27,883 bases of DNA, from assembly GCA_964459985.1 (NCBI GenBank), contig CAYWOS010000035.1, forward strand, positions 1-27,883. Direction: 5' to 3'. The position numbers and the translations under genes are program-made. The notes below the pieces were generated by a model. The model ran no database searches and was not told the origin of the DNA. It was given only the letters and a program-made list of their open reading frames with translations. How positions within the stretch are numbered: the stretch's first letter is position 1; each line of letters begins with the position of its first letter. Below, piece after piece: positions 1 to 7,586 of this stretch. The stretch comes from CAYWOS01 sp964459985 (GTDB lineage Bacteria > Bacillota > Clostridia > Christensenellales > Aristaeellaceae).

Positions 1-55
1 TCGAAATCAGTTTGGGGGAAACTCCACGTGGGTTCGAATCCCACCCTCTCCGCCA
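1..55 (+). tRNA. tRNA-Ser (anticodon CGA), 3' part
   Basis: This is the 3' part of a serine tRNA whose 5' half lies outside the window. The window begins at U33 of the anticodon loop, followed by anticodon CGA at 2-4. A long class II variable arm follows (about 12-27), then a T arm with stem GTGGG/CCCAC around loop TTCGAAT (28-44), the acceptor strand CCTCTCC (45-51), discriminator G52 and an encoded CCA (53-55). The long variable arm and G73 fit serine. It is followed at once by a terminator. Confidence 0.9.
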
Positions 56-60
56 CCATG

Positions 61-88
61 AGAACGCTCGCTTGTCGGGCGTTCTTTT
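61..88 (+). terminator. Rho-independent terminator after tRNA-Ser
   Basis: A 10-bp stem (61-70 with 76-85, one G:U pair) closes a 5-nt loop (71-75) and runs into TTTT at 85-88. It begins five bases after the tRNA CCA end, so it ends the tRNA transcript. Confidence 0.85.
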
Positions 89-211
89 ATGTATTCAGGA
101 ATATCGCGGGCGTCCGGCGCGTTATCGGGCGTCGTTCACACCATTCCTGCCGCGTATTGCGCGCAAAGCGCATTCCGCCGCGCCAAACATTCGCCGCGCC
201 GACGGTTTTTG

Positions 212-240
212 TTTACGAAAAGGGCGTTTTCAGGTATAAT
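212..240 (+). promoter_or_regulatory. Sigma-A type promoter for the methyltransferase operon
   Basis: The -35 box is TTTACG (212-217) and the -10 box is a perfect TATAAT (235-240), with a 17-bp spacer. The next start codon is at 286, with a GGGAG ribosome binding site before it. It probably drives the genes at 286-3082, which share strand and spacing. Confidence 0.75.
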
Positions 241-285
241 GGGGCGGGGTTCCCCGAATACCGATGATGCAAGGGAGACGCGCGT

Positions 286-951
286 ATGAAGCTGATGATG
301 CAGGCGCTGGCAAAACTCGTATGCGGTATGGCGGCGATCATGCTTTTGTTGTTTGTTCCGGCGGGAACGATCCGCTACCCGAACGGACTGCTCTTTTGCG
401 CCCTTTTGTTCATTCCCATGATTCTTGTCGGCGCGCTGCTCTATGTCAAGGACAAGGCGCTGCTCGCGAAGCGGCTGAACAGCAGGGAAAAAGAAGGCGC
501 GCAGAAGATCGTGGTTCTCGTATCCGCCGTGGAATTCGTCGGCTGCTTCGTCGCGGCGGGGCTTGATTTCCGCTTCGGATGGACGCGCGTCCCGTCGGCG
601 GTCGTCGCCGCCGCGTCGGTTTTGTTCTTCTGCGCCTATCTGCTCTACGCCGAAGTGATGCGCGAGAACGCCTATCTGTCCCGGACCGTCGAGGTGCAAG
701 AGAACCAGAAGGTCGTGTCCACGGGGCTGTACGGTGTCGTCCGTCACCCGATGTACGCGGCGACGCTGCTTTTGTTCGCCATGATGCCGCTCGTTCTGGG
801 CTCGTGGATCGCGCTGATCTTTATGATTCCCCTGCCCTTCCTTCTCGCCCGGCGCATACAAAACGAAGAGGAAGTCCTCAAAAACGGTCTGGACGGTTAT
901 GAGGAATACATGCGCAAAGTGAAATACCGCATGATCCCGCTGATCTGGTAA
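286..951 (+). CDS. Isoprenylcysteine carboxyl methyltransferase (ICMT)-family integral membrane protein
   Basis: This 221-residue integral membrane protein belongs to the ICMT/PEMT-like methyltransferase family. Hydrophobic segments lie near residues 10-26, 35-54, 75-95, 105-122 and 158-188. The family's cofactor-binding signature follows the fourth segment: TGLYGVVRHPMYAA at about 146-159, with the Arg-His-Pro of the SAM site at 153-155, and a later EE pair (about 194-196) before an aromatic-rich C-terminus. Bacterial members methylate unknown small or lipid substrates at the membrane, so the substrate cannot be named. The start at 286 has a GGGAG ribosome binding site and lies 46 bp after a TATAAT box. 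The serine hydrolase follows closely, suggesting co-transcription. Confidence 0.82.
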   Translation: MKLMMQALAKLVCGMAAIMLLLFVPAGTIRYPNGLLFCALLFIPMILVGALLYVKDKALLAKRLNSREKEGAQKIVVLVSAVEFVGCFVAAGLDFRFGWTRVPSAVVAAASVLFFCAYLLYAEVMRENAYLSRTVEVQENQKVVSTGLYGVVRHPMYAATLLLFAMMPLVLGSWIALIFMIPLPFLLARRIQNEEEVLKNGLDGYEEYMRKVKYRMIPLIW

Positions 952-993
952 ATGCGAAATGAAACAAAGAACGCGTCAGGGGGCGGGAGGATC

Positions 994-1998
994 ATGATCG
1001 ATCAGGCGCGGCTCCACGCCGATATCGCCGGGCAGCAGGGGAATATCTGCCAGATCGAATGCCTGCGGCACGGGAAAACGGTATACGCGGACTGCTGGAA
1101 CGGCTATCGCCCGGACGACACGCTGCATGTCATGTCCGTCACGAAAAGCGTCGTTTCGCTGCTGATCGGCATCGCGGTCGACCGGGGGCTGATTTCAGGC
1201 GTGCATCAGCCCGTGCTGGATTTCTTCCCGGCGTATGCCGTCAAGCGCGGCGAGAAAACCATTCGGCAGATCACGCTGGAGCATTTGCTGACCATGACGG
1301 CTCCCTACAAGTATCAGTCCGAGCCGTGGACGAAGGTGTGCACAAGCGACGATTGGACGGTCGCGGCGCTGGATCTGCTCGGCGGCAGGGCGGGCGTCAC
1401 GGGCGAGTTCAGGTATTCCACGCTGGGCATTCATATTTTAACCGGCATCCTCTCAAAAACAAGCGGGCTGACGACGGCGGACTTCGCCAATCGCTTCCTG
1501 TTCGAACCTTTGGGGATCGCGCCGTACCGCAATTATCTCGCGCAGACGGCGCGGGAGCACAGGGCGTTTATGCTGTCCAAGGAGCCCAAGGGGCGCGTCT
1601 GGTTCTGCGATCCGCAGGGCGTCGGCGCCGCCGGGTACGGCCTTTGCCTTTCCGCGCGCGATATGGCAAAGCTCGGGCAGCTTTGTCTGAACGGCGGCGC
1701 GTACGGGGGAAAACGGGTGGTTTCGGCAAAATGGATCGAAGAAAGCACAAAGCCCCGCGTGCAGTGCGACGAACGCTTCGCCCGTATGCGATACGGCTGG
1801 CTGTGGTGGACGCCCGACGCGGACAGACGCGCCTACGCCGCGCTGGGCAACAGCGGCAACGTGATCTACATTCATCCGCAAGAGGATCTCGTCGTCGCCG
1901 TCGCCGGCACGTTCAAGCCGAATATTTTCGACCGCGTGCCGTTCATCCGGCAATGCATCGAGCCGTATATCTTCACCGCCGACGGGAGAAAAGAATAG
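994..1998 (+). CDS. Serine hydrolase, beta-lactamase class C / penicillin-binding-like fold
   Basis: This 334-residue protein has the beta-lactamase/transpeptidase-like fold (Pfam Beta-lactamase), closest in feel to esterase or 6-aminohexanoate-dimer-hydrolase-type members. The nucleophile motif SVTK is at residues 48-51, in the context MSVTKSVVSLLIG. The second motif position reads Tyr141-Ser-Thr (YST) instead of YAN/YSN. Near the C-terminus, GNSGN stands where the third motif (KTG/HxG) would be. There is no signal peptide, so a cytoplasmic esterase or amidase is likelier than a cell-wall enzyme or a true beta-lactamase. The frame opens at ATG 952, but ATG 994 has GGGAGG just upstream and is preferred; the extra 14 residues look non-domain. 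The real substrate is unknown. Confidence 0.8.
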   Translation: MIDQARLHADIAGQQGNICQIECLRHGKTVYADCWNGYRPDDTLHVMSVTKSVVSLLIGIAVDRGLISGVHQPVLDFFPAYAVKRGEKTIRQITLEHLLTMTAPYKYQSEPWTKVCTSDDWTVAALDLLGGRAGVTGEFRYSTLGIHILTGILSKTSGLTTADFANRFLFEPLGIAPYRNYLAQTAREHRAFMLSKEPKGRVWFCDPQGVGAAGYGLCLSARDMAKLGQLCLNGGAYGGKRVVSAKWIEESTKPRVQCDERFARMRYGWLWWTPDADRRAYAALGNSGNVIYIHPQEDLVVAVAGTFKPNIFDRVPFIRQCIEPYIFTADGRKE

Positions 1999-2065
1999 AG
2001 GGCAATCGTTCGGCGGCGCTGATCGACGCCGACGCCCTGTGACGAAACAAAAAGGAGCGAGGAAA

Positions 2066-3082
2066 ATGAGCGACAGGCAAGCGGTTCCCGGAACGAACGG
2101 AAATCGGTATCTCCCTTACGAAAAGCGCGACGGCGGGGAATCCGTCGTGTACTTCACGCGCGATTTGTCCGCCGAAGGCCTGCGCAGGATCTACGCGCGC
2201 GTGGGCGGAAACCTGACGGGAAAGGTCGCCGTCAAGCTGCACACCGGCGAGCCGCACGGTCCCAATATCATCCCCCGGCCGTGGGTCAAGGCGCTTTTGC
2301 ACGACGATCTCCCCGGCGCGGCGATCGTCGAAACCAACGTGTATTACGAGGGCGGCCGCGATACGACCGCGAAGCACCGGGAAACGATTCGGCTGAACGG
2401 CTGGACATTCGCGCCGGTGGACATTCTGGACGAGGACGGCGCGGCCATGTTCCCCGTCAAGGGCGGCAAATGGTTTGACGCCATGTCGTTGGGCAAGCAT
2501 CTTGCCGCTTACGATTCGCTGCTCGTGCTGACGCACTTCAAGGGGCACACCAAGGGCGGTTTCGGCGGCTCTGACAAGAACATCGGCATCGGCTGCGCGG
2601 ACGGCAGGATCGGCAAGGCGATGATCCATACAACGCCCGGGCAGCCCAATCCATGGGACATCGGCAAGGAAGAATTCATGGAGCGCATGACCGAGTCCGC
2701 CAAGGCGGTCGTCGATCATTTCGGCAAGCAGATCGCCTTCATCAACGTGATGCGCAACATGTCCGTCTCCTGCGACTGCGAGGGCACGGCAGCCGAGCCG
2801 GTCGTGACGCCGGACGTGGGCATTTGCGCCTCCGAGGATATACTGGCGGTCGATCAGGCGTGCGTCGACATGATCTACGCCATGAAGGAGGCCGACCGCC
2901 GCGCGCTGGTCGCGCGCATCGAATCCCGCCACGGGCTGCGTCAATTGACCTACATGAAGGAGCTTGGCATGGGGCATGACAAATACCGTTTGGTGGATAT
3001 CGACAACGACGACGCGGTCATTCGCGCCGGGGACGCCGTGCGGGACGTCGTGCCGTTCAGCGGCGGAGACGACCGAAGATAA
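2066..3082 (+). CDS. DUF362 domain-containing protein
   Basis: This 338-residue protein is a DUF362 family member. The hallmark is the central stretch around residues 157-190, with FKGHTKGGFGGSDKN followed by GIGCADGRIGK and a His-Thr-Thr. A second family block, ending in DVGICASEDILAVDQACVD, is at about 250-268. DUF362 proteins are often fused to or paired with 4Fe-4S ferredoxin domains; here there is no CxxCxxC cluster, only CDC at 236-238 and single cysteines. The function of the family is not established. ATG 2066 is chosen because AAGGAG (2052-2057) precedes it; a GTG at 2039 in the same frame has no such site. A strong terminator follows. Confidence 0.85.
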   Translation: MSDRQAVPGTNGNRYLPYEKRDGGESVVYFTRDLSAEGLRRIYARVGGNLTGKVAVKLHTGEPHGPNIIPRPWVKALLHDDLPGAAIVETNVYYEGGRDTTAKHRETIRLNGWTFAPVDILDEDGAAMFPVKGGKWFDAMSLGKHLAAYDSLLVLTHFKGHTKGGFGGSDKNIGIGCADGRIGKAMIHTTPGQPNPWDIGKEEFMERMTESAKAVVDHFGKQIAFINVMRNMSVSCDCEGTAAEPVVTPDVGICASEDILAVDQACVDMIYAMKEADRRALVARIESRHGLRQLTYMKELGMGHDKYRLVDIDNDDAVIRAGDAVRDVVPFSGGDDRR

Positions 3083-3116
3083 ACGGTCTTTCGCCGTCGC
3101 GCGATCGCACGGCGCG

Positions 3117-3142
3117 CGCCGCTCATTCGGGCGGCGTTTTTT
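3117..3142 (+). terminator. Rho-independent terminator after the DUF362 gene
   Basis: An 8-bp GC-rich stem (3117-3124 with 3129-3136) with an ATTC loop is followed by six Ts (3137-3142). It lies 35 bp after the DUF362 stop and ends the first operon. Confidence 0.9.
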
Positions 3143-3216
3143 GCCGGCATGGCGCGGATCAATGAATGACGGATACGCCGCCGGGCCGAATACCATACGA
3201 AAGGAGCGTGACGCGC

Positions 3217-3813
3217 ATGCGCCGGGATCGGAGGGTTTACAGGGAACTGTTCCTGTCGACGCTGAAGTTGAGCGCCTGCACGTTCGGCGGCGGTTATGTG
3301 ATCGTCCCGCTGATGCGGAAACGCTTTGTCGAGGAGCTGCGCTGGATTGACGAAAAAGAAATGCTCGATCTGATCGCCGTATCGCAGTCCTCGCCGGGGC
3401 CCGTCGCCGTCAACGCTTCCCTGATGCTCGGATACCGCATGGCGGGCATTCCGGGCGCTGCCGTCACGGCGCTGGGAACCATCCTGCCGCCGATGCTCAT
3501 CATCGCCGTGATCTCCTTTTTTTACCGTCAGTTCCGCGACAACCGCTATGTGAGCGCCGTCATGAAGGGTATGCAGGCGGGCGTGGCGGCGGTCGTCTGC
3601 GGCGTTGTGATCGATATGGGCGGGACGATCCTGCGCGGGCGAAGCCGCCTCGCGATCGGGCTGATGGCGGCGGTGTTCGTCTGCGTGTATTTTTTCAAGA
3701 TCAACATCCTGTGGGTCATTCTGGGCAGCGGCGTCATCGGGCTGATATCCGGCCGCGTCCGCAAGCGGGCAAAGCGCGAAAACGGGCGGGGAAAGGACGG
3801 CGAAACGGAATGA
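3217..3813 (+). CDS. Chromate transporter family protein, first half
   Basis: This is a half-size ChrA/CHR-family membrane protein of 198 residues. The family signature lies at the N-terminus: a phenylalanine-glycine-glycine-glycine-tyrosine motif (FGGGYVIVPLM), followed by AVSQSSPGPVAVNASLMLGY. Hydrophobic segments cover most of the rest, and the C-terminus is basic. Split CHR pairs act together as a chromate/sulfate-type anion exchanger; the natural substrate in anaerobes is not certain. ATG 3217 is preferred because AAGGAG (3201-3206) sits 10 bp upstream; an ATG at 3166 in the same frame would add 17 unconserved residues. The stop overlaps the start of the second half by four bases. Confidence 0.88.
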   Translation: MRRDRRVYRELFLSTLKLSACTFGGGYVIVPLMRKRFVEELRWIDEKEMLDLIAVSQSSPGPVAVNASLMLGYRMAGIPGAAVTALGTILPPMLIIAVISFFYRQFRDNRYVSAVMKGMQAGVAAVVCGVVIDMGGTILRGRSRLAIGLMAAVFVCVYFFKINILWVILGSGVIGLISGRVRKRAKRENGRGKDGETE

Positions 3814-4382
3814 CGACGTACTTCCAATTGTTTATCAGCATGTTCCAGATCGGCCTGTTCAGCATCGGCGGCGGCTATGTCGCCATTCCCCTGATCCAGA
3901 ATCAGATGGTCGATATACGGCAATGGCTGACGGCGACCGAGTTTACGGACATCATCACCATCGCGGAAATGACGCCCGGCCCGATCGCCATCAACGCGGC
4001 GACGTTCGTCGGGATTCGCGTCGCCGGCGCGCCGGGCGCGATCATCGCCACGCTCGCGTGCATCCTGCCGCCGTGCGTGATCGTCCTCCTGCTGGCAAAG
4101 GTTTACTATCGGTACAGGCAGCTGGACGCCGTTCAATCGGTGCTGTCATGCCTGCGCCCCGCCGTCGTCGCCATGATCGCGTCGGCCGGGCTCGGTATTC
4201 TCCGGCTGGCGCTGTTCCGTAGCGGGCAGATGAGTTTTGCGGACGGCAATTTCGGGTGGGATTCCTTCGCGCTGTTCACGCTGGGACTGCTGGCGCTCCG
4301 GATCCGGAAGGTATCGCCGCTCGCGGTCATCGGCGCCGCCGGCGCGATCGGTCTGGCGATCAATCTCCTCACGGGCGGATAA
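3810..4382 (+). CDS. Chromate transporter family protein, second half
   Basis: The second half-size CHR protein (190 residues) repeats the signature of its neighbour: FSIGGGYVAIPLIQNQMV near residue 15, then EMTPGPIAINAATFVG near 50, followed by several membrane segments. The start ATG overlaps the previous stop (ATGA), so the two halves are translationally coupled and probably form a heterodimer with opposite membrane orientation, as known for paired short-chain CHR proteins. Whether it moves chromate, sulfate or another oxyanion cannot be read from the sequence. Confidence 0.88.
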   Translation: MTTYFQLFISMFQIGLFSIGGGYVAIPLIQNQMVDIRQWLTATEFTDIITIAEMTPGPIAINAATFVGIRVAGAPGAIIATLACILPPCVIVLLLAKVYYRYRQLDAVQSVLSCLRPAVVAMIASAGLGILRLALFRSGQMSFADGNFGWDSFALFTLGLLALRIRKVSPLAVIGAAGAIGLAINLLTGG

Positions 4383-4412
4383 GCCATACGCGAAAACGCA
4401 AGCGTTCCCCGC

Positions 4413-4499
4413 CCCCTCCGCGCGCGCGTCCGCACAGTAACCCGCCGTCGTCGAATATGATTCCCGCCGACGCCCCGTCCCCTCCGCGCGCGCGTCCGC
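4413..4499. repeat. 21-bp direct repeat pair in the chromate transporter / tRNA intergenic region
   Basis: An exact 21-bp segment at 4413-4433 recurs at 4479-4499, 66 bp on; it consists of CCCCTCC followed by an alternating CG tract and TCCGC. Otherwise I see no gene or promoter in 4383-4513, which separates two convergent transcription units. Confidence 0.7.
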
Positions 4500-4513
4500 G
4501 TGCTTCCGCGCGC

Positions 4514-4540
4514 AAAAAACCCGCACGAGCATCGTGCGGG
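4514..4540 (-). terminator. Rho-independent terminator of the tRNA-Gln/tRNA-Glu unit
   Basis: Read on the minus strand, a 9-bp stem (CCCGCACGA with TCGTGCGGG) with a 3-nt loop is followed by TTTTTT. It starts five bases after the CCA end of tRNA-Glu. Confidence 0.92.
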
Positions 4541-4545
4541 CTGCG

Positions 4546-4621
4546 TGGCACCTCCAATGGGATTCGAACCCATGTTTCCGCCTTGAGAGGGCGGCGTCCT
4601 AGGCCTCTAGACAATGGAGGC
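4546..4621 (-). tRNA. tRNA-Glu (anticodon CTC)
   Basis: A complete tRNA, 76 nt with encoded CCA. The anticodon stem CCGCC/GGCGG encloses loop CTCTCAA, giving anticodon CTC for GAG codons. The T arm is ATGGG-TTCGAAT-CCCAT; the acceptor GCCTCCA/TGGAGGT has a G:U first pair; the discriminator is G. It is second in a two-tRNA transcript. Confidence 0.95.
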
Positions 4622-4624
4622 AGA

Positions 4625-4698
4625 TGGCTGGGGAACAAGGATTTGAACCTTGACTATACGAGTCAGAGTCGCAGGTGCTGCCGTTACACCATTCCCCA
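4625..4698 (-). tRNA. tRNA-Gln (anticodon CTG)
   Basis: A complete tRNA, 74 nt with encoded CCA. The anticodon stem TGCGA/TCGTA encloses loop CTCTGAC, giving anticodon CTG for CAG codons. The T arm is CAAGG-TTCAAAT-CCTTG; the acceptor is TGGGGAA/TTCCCCA with discriminator G. It lies three bases upstream of tRNA-Glu in the same transcript. Confidence 0.95.
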
Positions 4699-4724
4699 CC
4701 ATCGCGGCCTTTGCCGCGTGTGTC

Positions 4725-4753
4725 ATTATAAGGGCTATCCGGCCGTTTGTCAA
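4725..4753 (-). promoter_or_regulatory. Consensus sigma-A promoter for tRNA-Gln/tRNA-Glu
   Basis: On the minus strand, TTGACA (4748-4753) and TATAAT (4725-4730) are both perfect consensus with a 17-bp spacer. The tRNA-Gln 5' end lies 26 bp downstream. This fits the high expression expected for stable RNA. Confidence 0.93.
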
Positions 4754-4895
4754 GCGCTTTTTTCTCGCCGCGGGGCACGAATTCGGAACGAGGGGAAAGG
4801 AATATCAAACCATCGCGCATACCCGCCGGGATGCGCGCGTCCCGGCGCGGCGCGTCCGTCGGGCGCAATATTTACAAATCAAACGAGCGGCGCTC

Positions 4896-4924
4896 TTGAC
4901 ACCCGAAATTGCCGCCGCTATACT
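4896..4924 (+). promoter_or_regulatory. Sigma-A promoter for the SGNH/MBOAT operon
   Basis: Perfect TTGACA (4896-4901), a 17-bp spacer, then TATACT (4919-4924). The first gene starts at 4959 behind GAAAGGA. It is the only clear promoter for the four genes 4959-8681. Confidence 0.9.
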
Positions 4925-4958
4925 ATATCGGTAATCACAACGAAAGGACGAAGCGCAC

Positions 4959-5723
4959 ATGAGAAAAACGGCGGCGATGATCCTTGCGCTCATGCTGCTG
5001 ACGGCGTATGCTCTCGCGCAGAATATCACGGGAGAAGGCGACGCGCCGCCCGAGCAATACGACGGGTATTTCGACGACGCCGTGTTTTTCGGCGATTCGG
5101 TCACGCGCCAGCTCCGTAATTACGCGTCCGCCGAGACCCAGAAGGGACGCCCGACGCTCGGAACCGCGCGCTTTCTCGTCGCGGGCAAACTGACGCTGTA
5201 CGCCGCCAGCCGCAAAAACCTGTACGGCGACGTGCGCCTGCGCTATCGCGGGAGCGACGTCACCGTGCACGGCGGGTTCAAGGCCATGGAAGCAAAAAAG
5301 GCGTTCGTTCTCATCGGGCTCAACGATCACGTCGGCAGCCAGATGGAGAAAGACGTGAGCCGGTACGCCTCCATGATCGACCATATTCTGGAATCCTGTC
5401 CGGGCATTACGCTGATCTGCCAGTCCATGAACCCCATTCAGGAGCATCGGCAGTCCAAAACGCTCAACAAGGCGAATCTGGACGCCTTTAACGAGCGTTT
5501 GAAGGCGCTCTGCGCCGAGAAAGGCGTGCTTTATCTGGACATTGCCACGCCGCTCATGAACGAAGAGGGCTTCCTGCGCCCCGAATACGCCTTGAGCAAG
5601 AACGACAACGTGCATTTGAACGAAAGCGGCTGCGCCGTCTGGGTGGACACGCTGCGCAGGTTCGCCCGCGAGCAGATTGAAAACGGCGCGCAGACGCCCG
5701 AAACGAGGGATACGAACGAATGA
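4959..5723 (+). CDS. Secreted SGNH/GDSL-family hydrolase
   Basis: This 254-residue protein has an N-terminal signal segment (residues 1-20, MRKT then a hydrophobic run ending ALA) and an SGNH hydrolase domain. Block I is FFGDSVT at 43-49, with nucleophile Ser47. A later block reads IGLND, supplying the Asn of the oxyanion hole. The C-terminal catalytic pair is Asp216-N-V-His219. Such enzymes cleave or transfer acyl (often acetyl) esters. As first gene of an operon with an MBOAT acyltransferase and a DHHW protein, it probably acts outside the membrane on an acylated polymer, either adding or removing the acyl group. Its stop overlaps the next start (ATGA). Confidence 0.85.
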   Translation: MRKTAAMILALMLLTAYALAQNITGEGDAPPEQYDGYFDDAVFFGDSVTRQLRNYASAETQKGRPTLGTARFLVAGKLTLYAASRKNLYGDVRLRYRGSDVTVHGGFKAMEAKKAFVLIGLNDHVGSQMEKDVSRYASMIDHILESCPGITLICQSMNPIQEHRQSKTLNKANLDAFNERLKALCAEKGVLYLDIATPLMNEEGFLRPEYALSKNDNVHLNESGCAVWVDTLRRFAREQIENGAQTPETRDTNE

Positions 5724-6187
5724 AACGAATCACAGCATGGCTTTTGCTCCTCGCCGCCGCGCTGACGCTCGCCGGATGCGGCCAAAAAGCGCTGAAGGAG
5801 GGCAGTCTTGCGGAGATCTACGCGGACATGCGAAAGGAAAACGTCCTGCCGCCCATGATCGTCGTGGACGCCGATACGGCGTATGATTTCTACGGCATCG
5901 CGCCGGCCGATTACACCGAGTCGGTCATGTACATCGCCGAAGACAGCATGCGCGCCGACGAAGTGCTTCTGTTCCGCGCCAAGGACGACGAAGCGGCGGC
6001 GCGGATCAAGGCGATGCTCGGGGAGCGCCTGACCGCGAAGGGGAACGAGGCAAAATCGTATTCACCCGAGCAGTACGCGATCATACAGCGCGGCAAGCTC
6101 ATTGTAAACGGACGCTCGCTTGCCCTCATCGTATCGCCGGACGTCGACAAACTGACATCGGTATACGGGCAATACGCCGTCAGGTAA
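5720..6187 (+). CDS. DUF4358 lipoprotein
   Basis: This 155-residue protein starts with a lipoprotein signal: KR, a hydrophobic stretch and a lipobox LAGC with the modified cysteine at residue 20. The mature part fits DUF4358, a small secreted family common in Clostridia, with the characteristic pattern in which a Tyr-Gly-Ile segment is followed by acidic residues and then ADEVLLFRAKD (about 75-85). Its function is unknown. Placement between an SGNH hydrolase and an MBOAT protein, coupled by ATGA to the former, suggests an accessory role in surface polymer acylation. Confidence 0.8.
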   Translation: MKRITAWLLLLAAALTLAGCGQKALKEGSLAEIYADMRKENVLPPMIVVDADTAYDFYGIAPADYTESVMYIAEDSMRADEVLLFRAKDDEAAARIKAMLGERLTAKGNEAKSYSPEQYAIIQRGKLIVNGRSLALIVSPDVDKLTSVYGQYAVR

Positions 6188-6197
6188 GGAGCGCGTT

Positions 6198-7577
6198 TTG
6201 CTGTTTTCATCCGCAACCTTCCTGTTCTTTTTCCTGCCGTTCACGCTGATCGGCAGCTTTTTGCTGCCGCGCAAAGCGCGCCTGCCCTTCCTGTTCGCCT
6301 GCAGCCTGCTGTTTTACGGCTGGGGCGAGCCGACGGCGATCGCGCTGATGCTGCTGTCCATCCTGTTCAGCTACGTCGCGGGGCTGCTCATGGCGAGGAT
6401 GCCGAACAAAAAGAAAATGATTCTGATCGCCGCCGTATCGGCGCACGTGCTGCTGCTCGGCTTTTTCAAGTACGCGGGGATGACCGTGCGCACACTCGCC
6501 GCCGTGATCCCGGCGCTTCGCGGCGTCGCGCCGCCCGAGATCGCGCTGCCGATCGGCATTTCCTTCTATACCTTCCAATCGATTGCCTACTGCGTGGACG
6601 TGTATCGCGGCGACGCGCAGGCGGAGCGCGGCATCGTGCCGTTCGGCACCTACATTTCCTTTTTTCCGCAGCTGATCGCCGGTCCCATCGAGCGATACGG
6701 CGATATCCGCCCGCAGTTGTCCGATCTTAAAGGCTTTCAAACGCAAAACATCGCCGAGGGCGCGCGATTGTTCGTGATCGGGCTGTCAAAAAAGCTGCTT
6801 CTCGCCAACCCGACGGGGCAGATGTGGGAGGCGCTGTCGGCGTCGCCCGCGCAAAGCGGCGGCATCGGCTGCTGGGCGGCGCTGTGCGCATTCGCTTTCC
6901 ATATCTATTTTGATTTCAGCGGGTACAGCGATATGGCGCGCGGGCTGGGACGCATGTTCGGCGTGACGCTCAAGGAAAACTTCCGCTATCCCTACGCCGC
7001 GAACAGCGTGACCGATTTCTGGCGGCGTTGGCACATCACTTTGTCAAGCTGGTTCCGGGAATACGTCTACATTCCTTTGGGCGGCAACCGTCGGGGCGCG
7101 GCGCGGCAGGCGATCAATCTGTTGCTCGTGTGGCTTCTGACCGGGCTGTGGCACGGCGCGGCGTGGAATTTCGCGCTGTGGGGGCTGTATTACGCGGTTC
7201 TGCTGATCGCCGAAAAATTCTTCCTGCTTAAATGGCTGAACAAATGCCCCGCCCTCCTCCGCCGCGCGCTGACGCTGATCGCCGTGCTGCTGGGTTGGGC
7301 GATCTTCGCCACGGAGGATCTTTCCGCGCTGCCGGCGCTGCTGACGGGGCTGTTCGCGCCCGCGACCGCGTGGAGCGACGTTTCCCGCGCGTGGACGATC
7401 AGCTATCTGCCCCTGCTTTCGCTGTGCGCCGCCGCGTGCGTGCCGCTCGCCGCGCCGATCGCGAAGCGCCTCAAAAGCGGCGCGCTGCAAACGGTCTGCC
7501 TGTGCGCGCTGATGCTCCTTTGCATAGCGTCGCTGGCGTCGGGCGGCTACAATCCCTTCCTGTACTTCAGATTTTAG
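6198..7577 (+). CDS. MBOAT family membrane-bound O-acyltransferase (AlgI/DltB-like)
   Basis: This 459-residue polytopic protein belongs to the MBOAT family. The signature WRRWHITLSSWFREYVYIPL is at about residues 276-295, and TGLWHGAAWNF around His319 carries the invariant catalytic histidine; a second conserved histidine is His279. AlgI-type members pass an acyl group (usually acetyl) from the cytoplasmic side of the membrane to an extracytoplasmic partner. The start is TTG at 6198 with AAGGAG (6186-6191) six bases upstream; no better ATG lies near. The DHHW protein after it and the SGNH hydrolase before it are plausible acyl acceptors or transferases. The polymer is unknown, since no glycosyltransferase lies in the window. 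Confidence 0.93.
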   Translation: MLFSSATFLFFFLPFTLIGSFLLPRKARLPFLFACSLLFYGWGEPTAIALMLLSILFSYVAGLLMARMPNKKKMILIAAVSAHVLLLGFFKYAGMTVRTLAAVIPALRGVAPPEIALPIGISFYTFQSIAYCVDVYRGDAQAERGIVPFGTYISFFPQLIAGPIERYGDIRPQLSDLKGFQTQNIAEGARLFVIGLSKKLLLANPTGQMWEALSASPAQSGGIGCWAALCAFAFHIYFDFSGYSDMARGLGRMFGVTLKENFRYPYAANSVTDFWRRWHITLSSWFREYVYIPLGGNRRGAARQAINLLLVWLLTGLWHGAAWNFALWGLYYAVLLIAEKFFLLKWLNKCPALLRRALTLIAVLLGWAIFATEDLSALPALLTGLFAPATAWSDVSRAWTISYLPLLSLCAAACVPLAAPIAKRLKSGALQTVCLCALMLLCIASLASGGYNPFLYFRF

Positions 7578-7586
7578 GAGCATGCG

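Noticed and set aside
136..861. Long minus-strand open frame opposite the ICMT-like gene, and similar frames opposite fhs, feoB, the MBOAT gene and others
   Set aside because: They are low-complexity, Arg/His/Gln/Asp-rich translations, typical antisense shadows in GC-rich DNA, and lie over well-supported genes.
4383..4513. Possible small RNA or gene between the chromate transporter and the tRNAs
   Set aside because: I see no promoter, ribosome site or stable structure beyond the 21-bp direct repeat.
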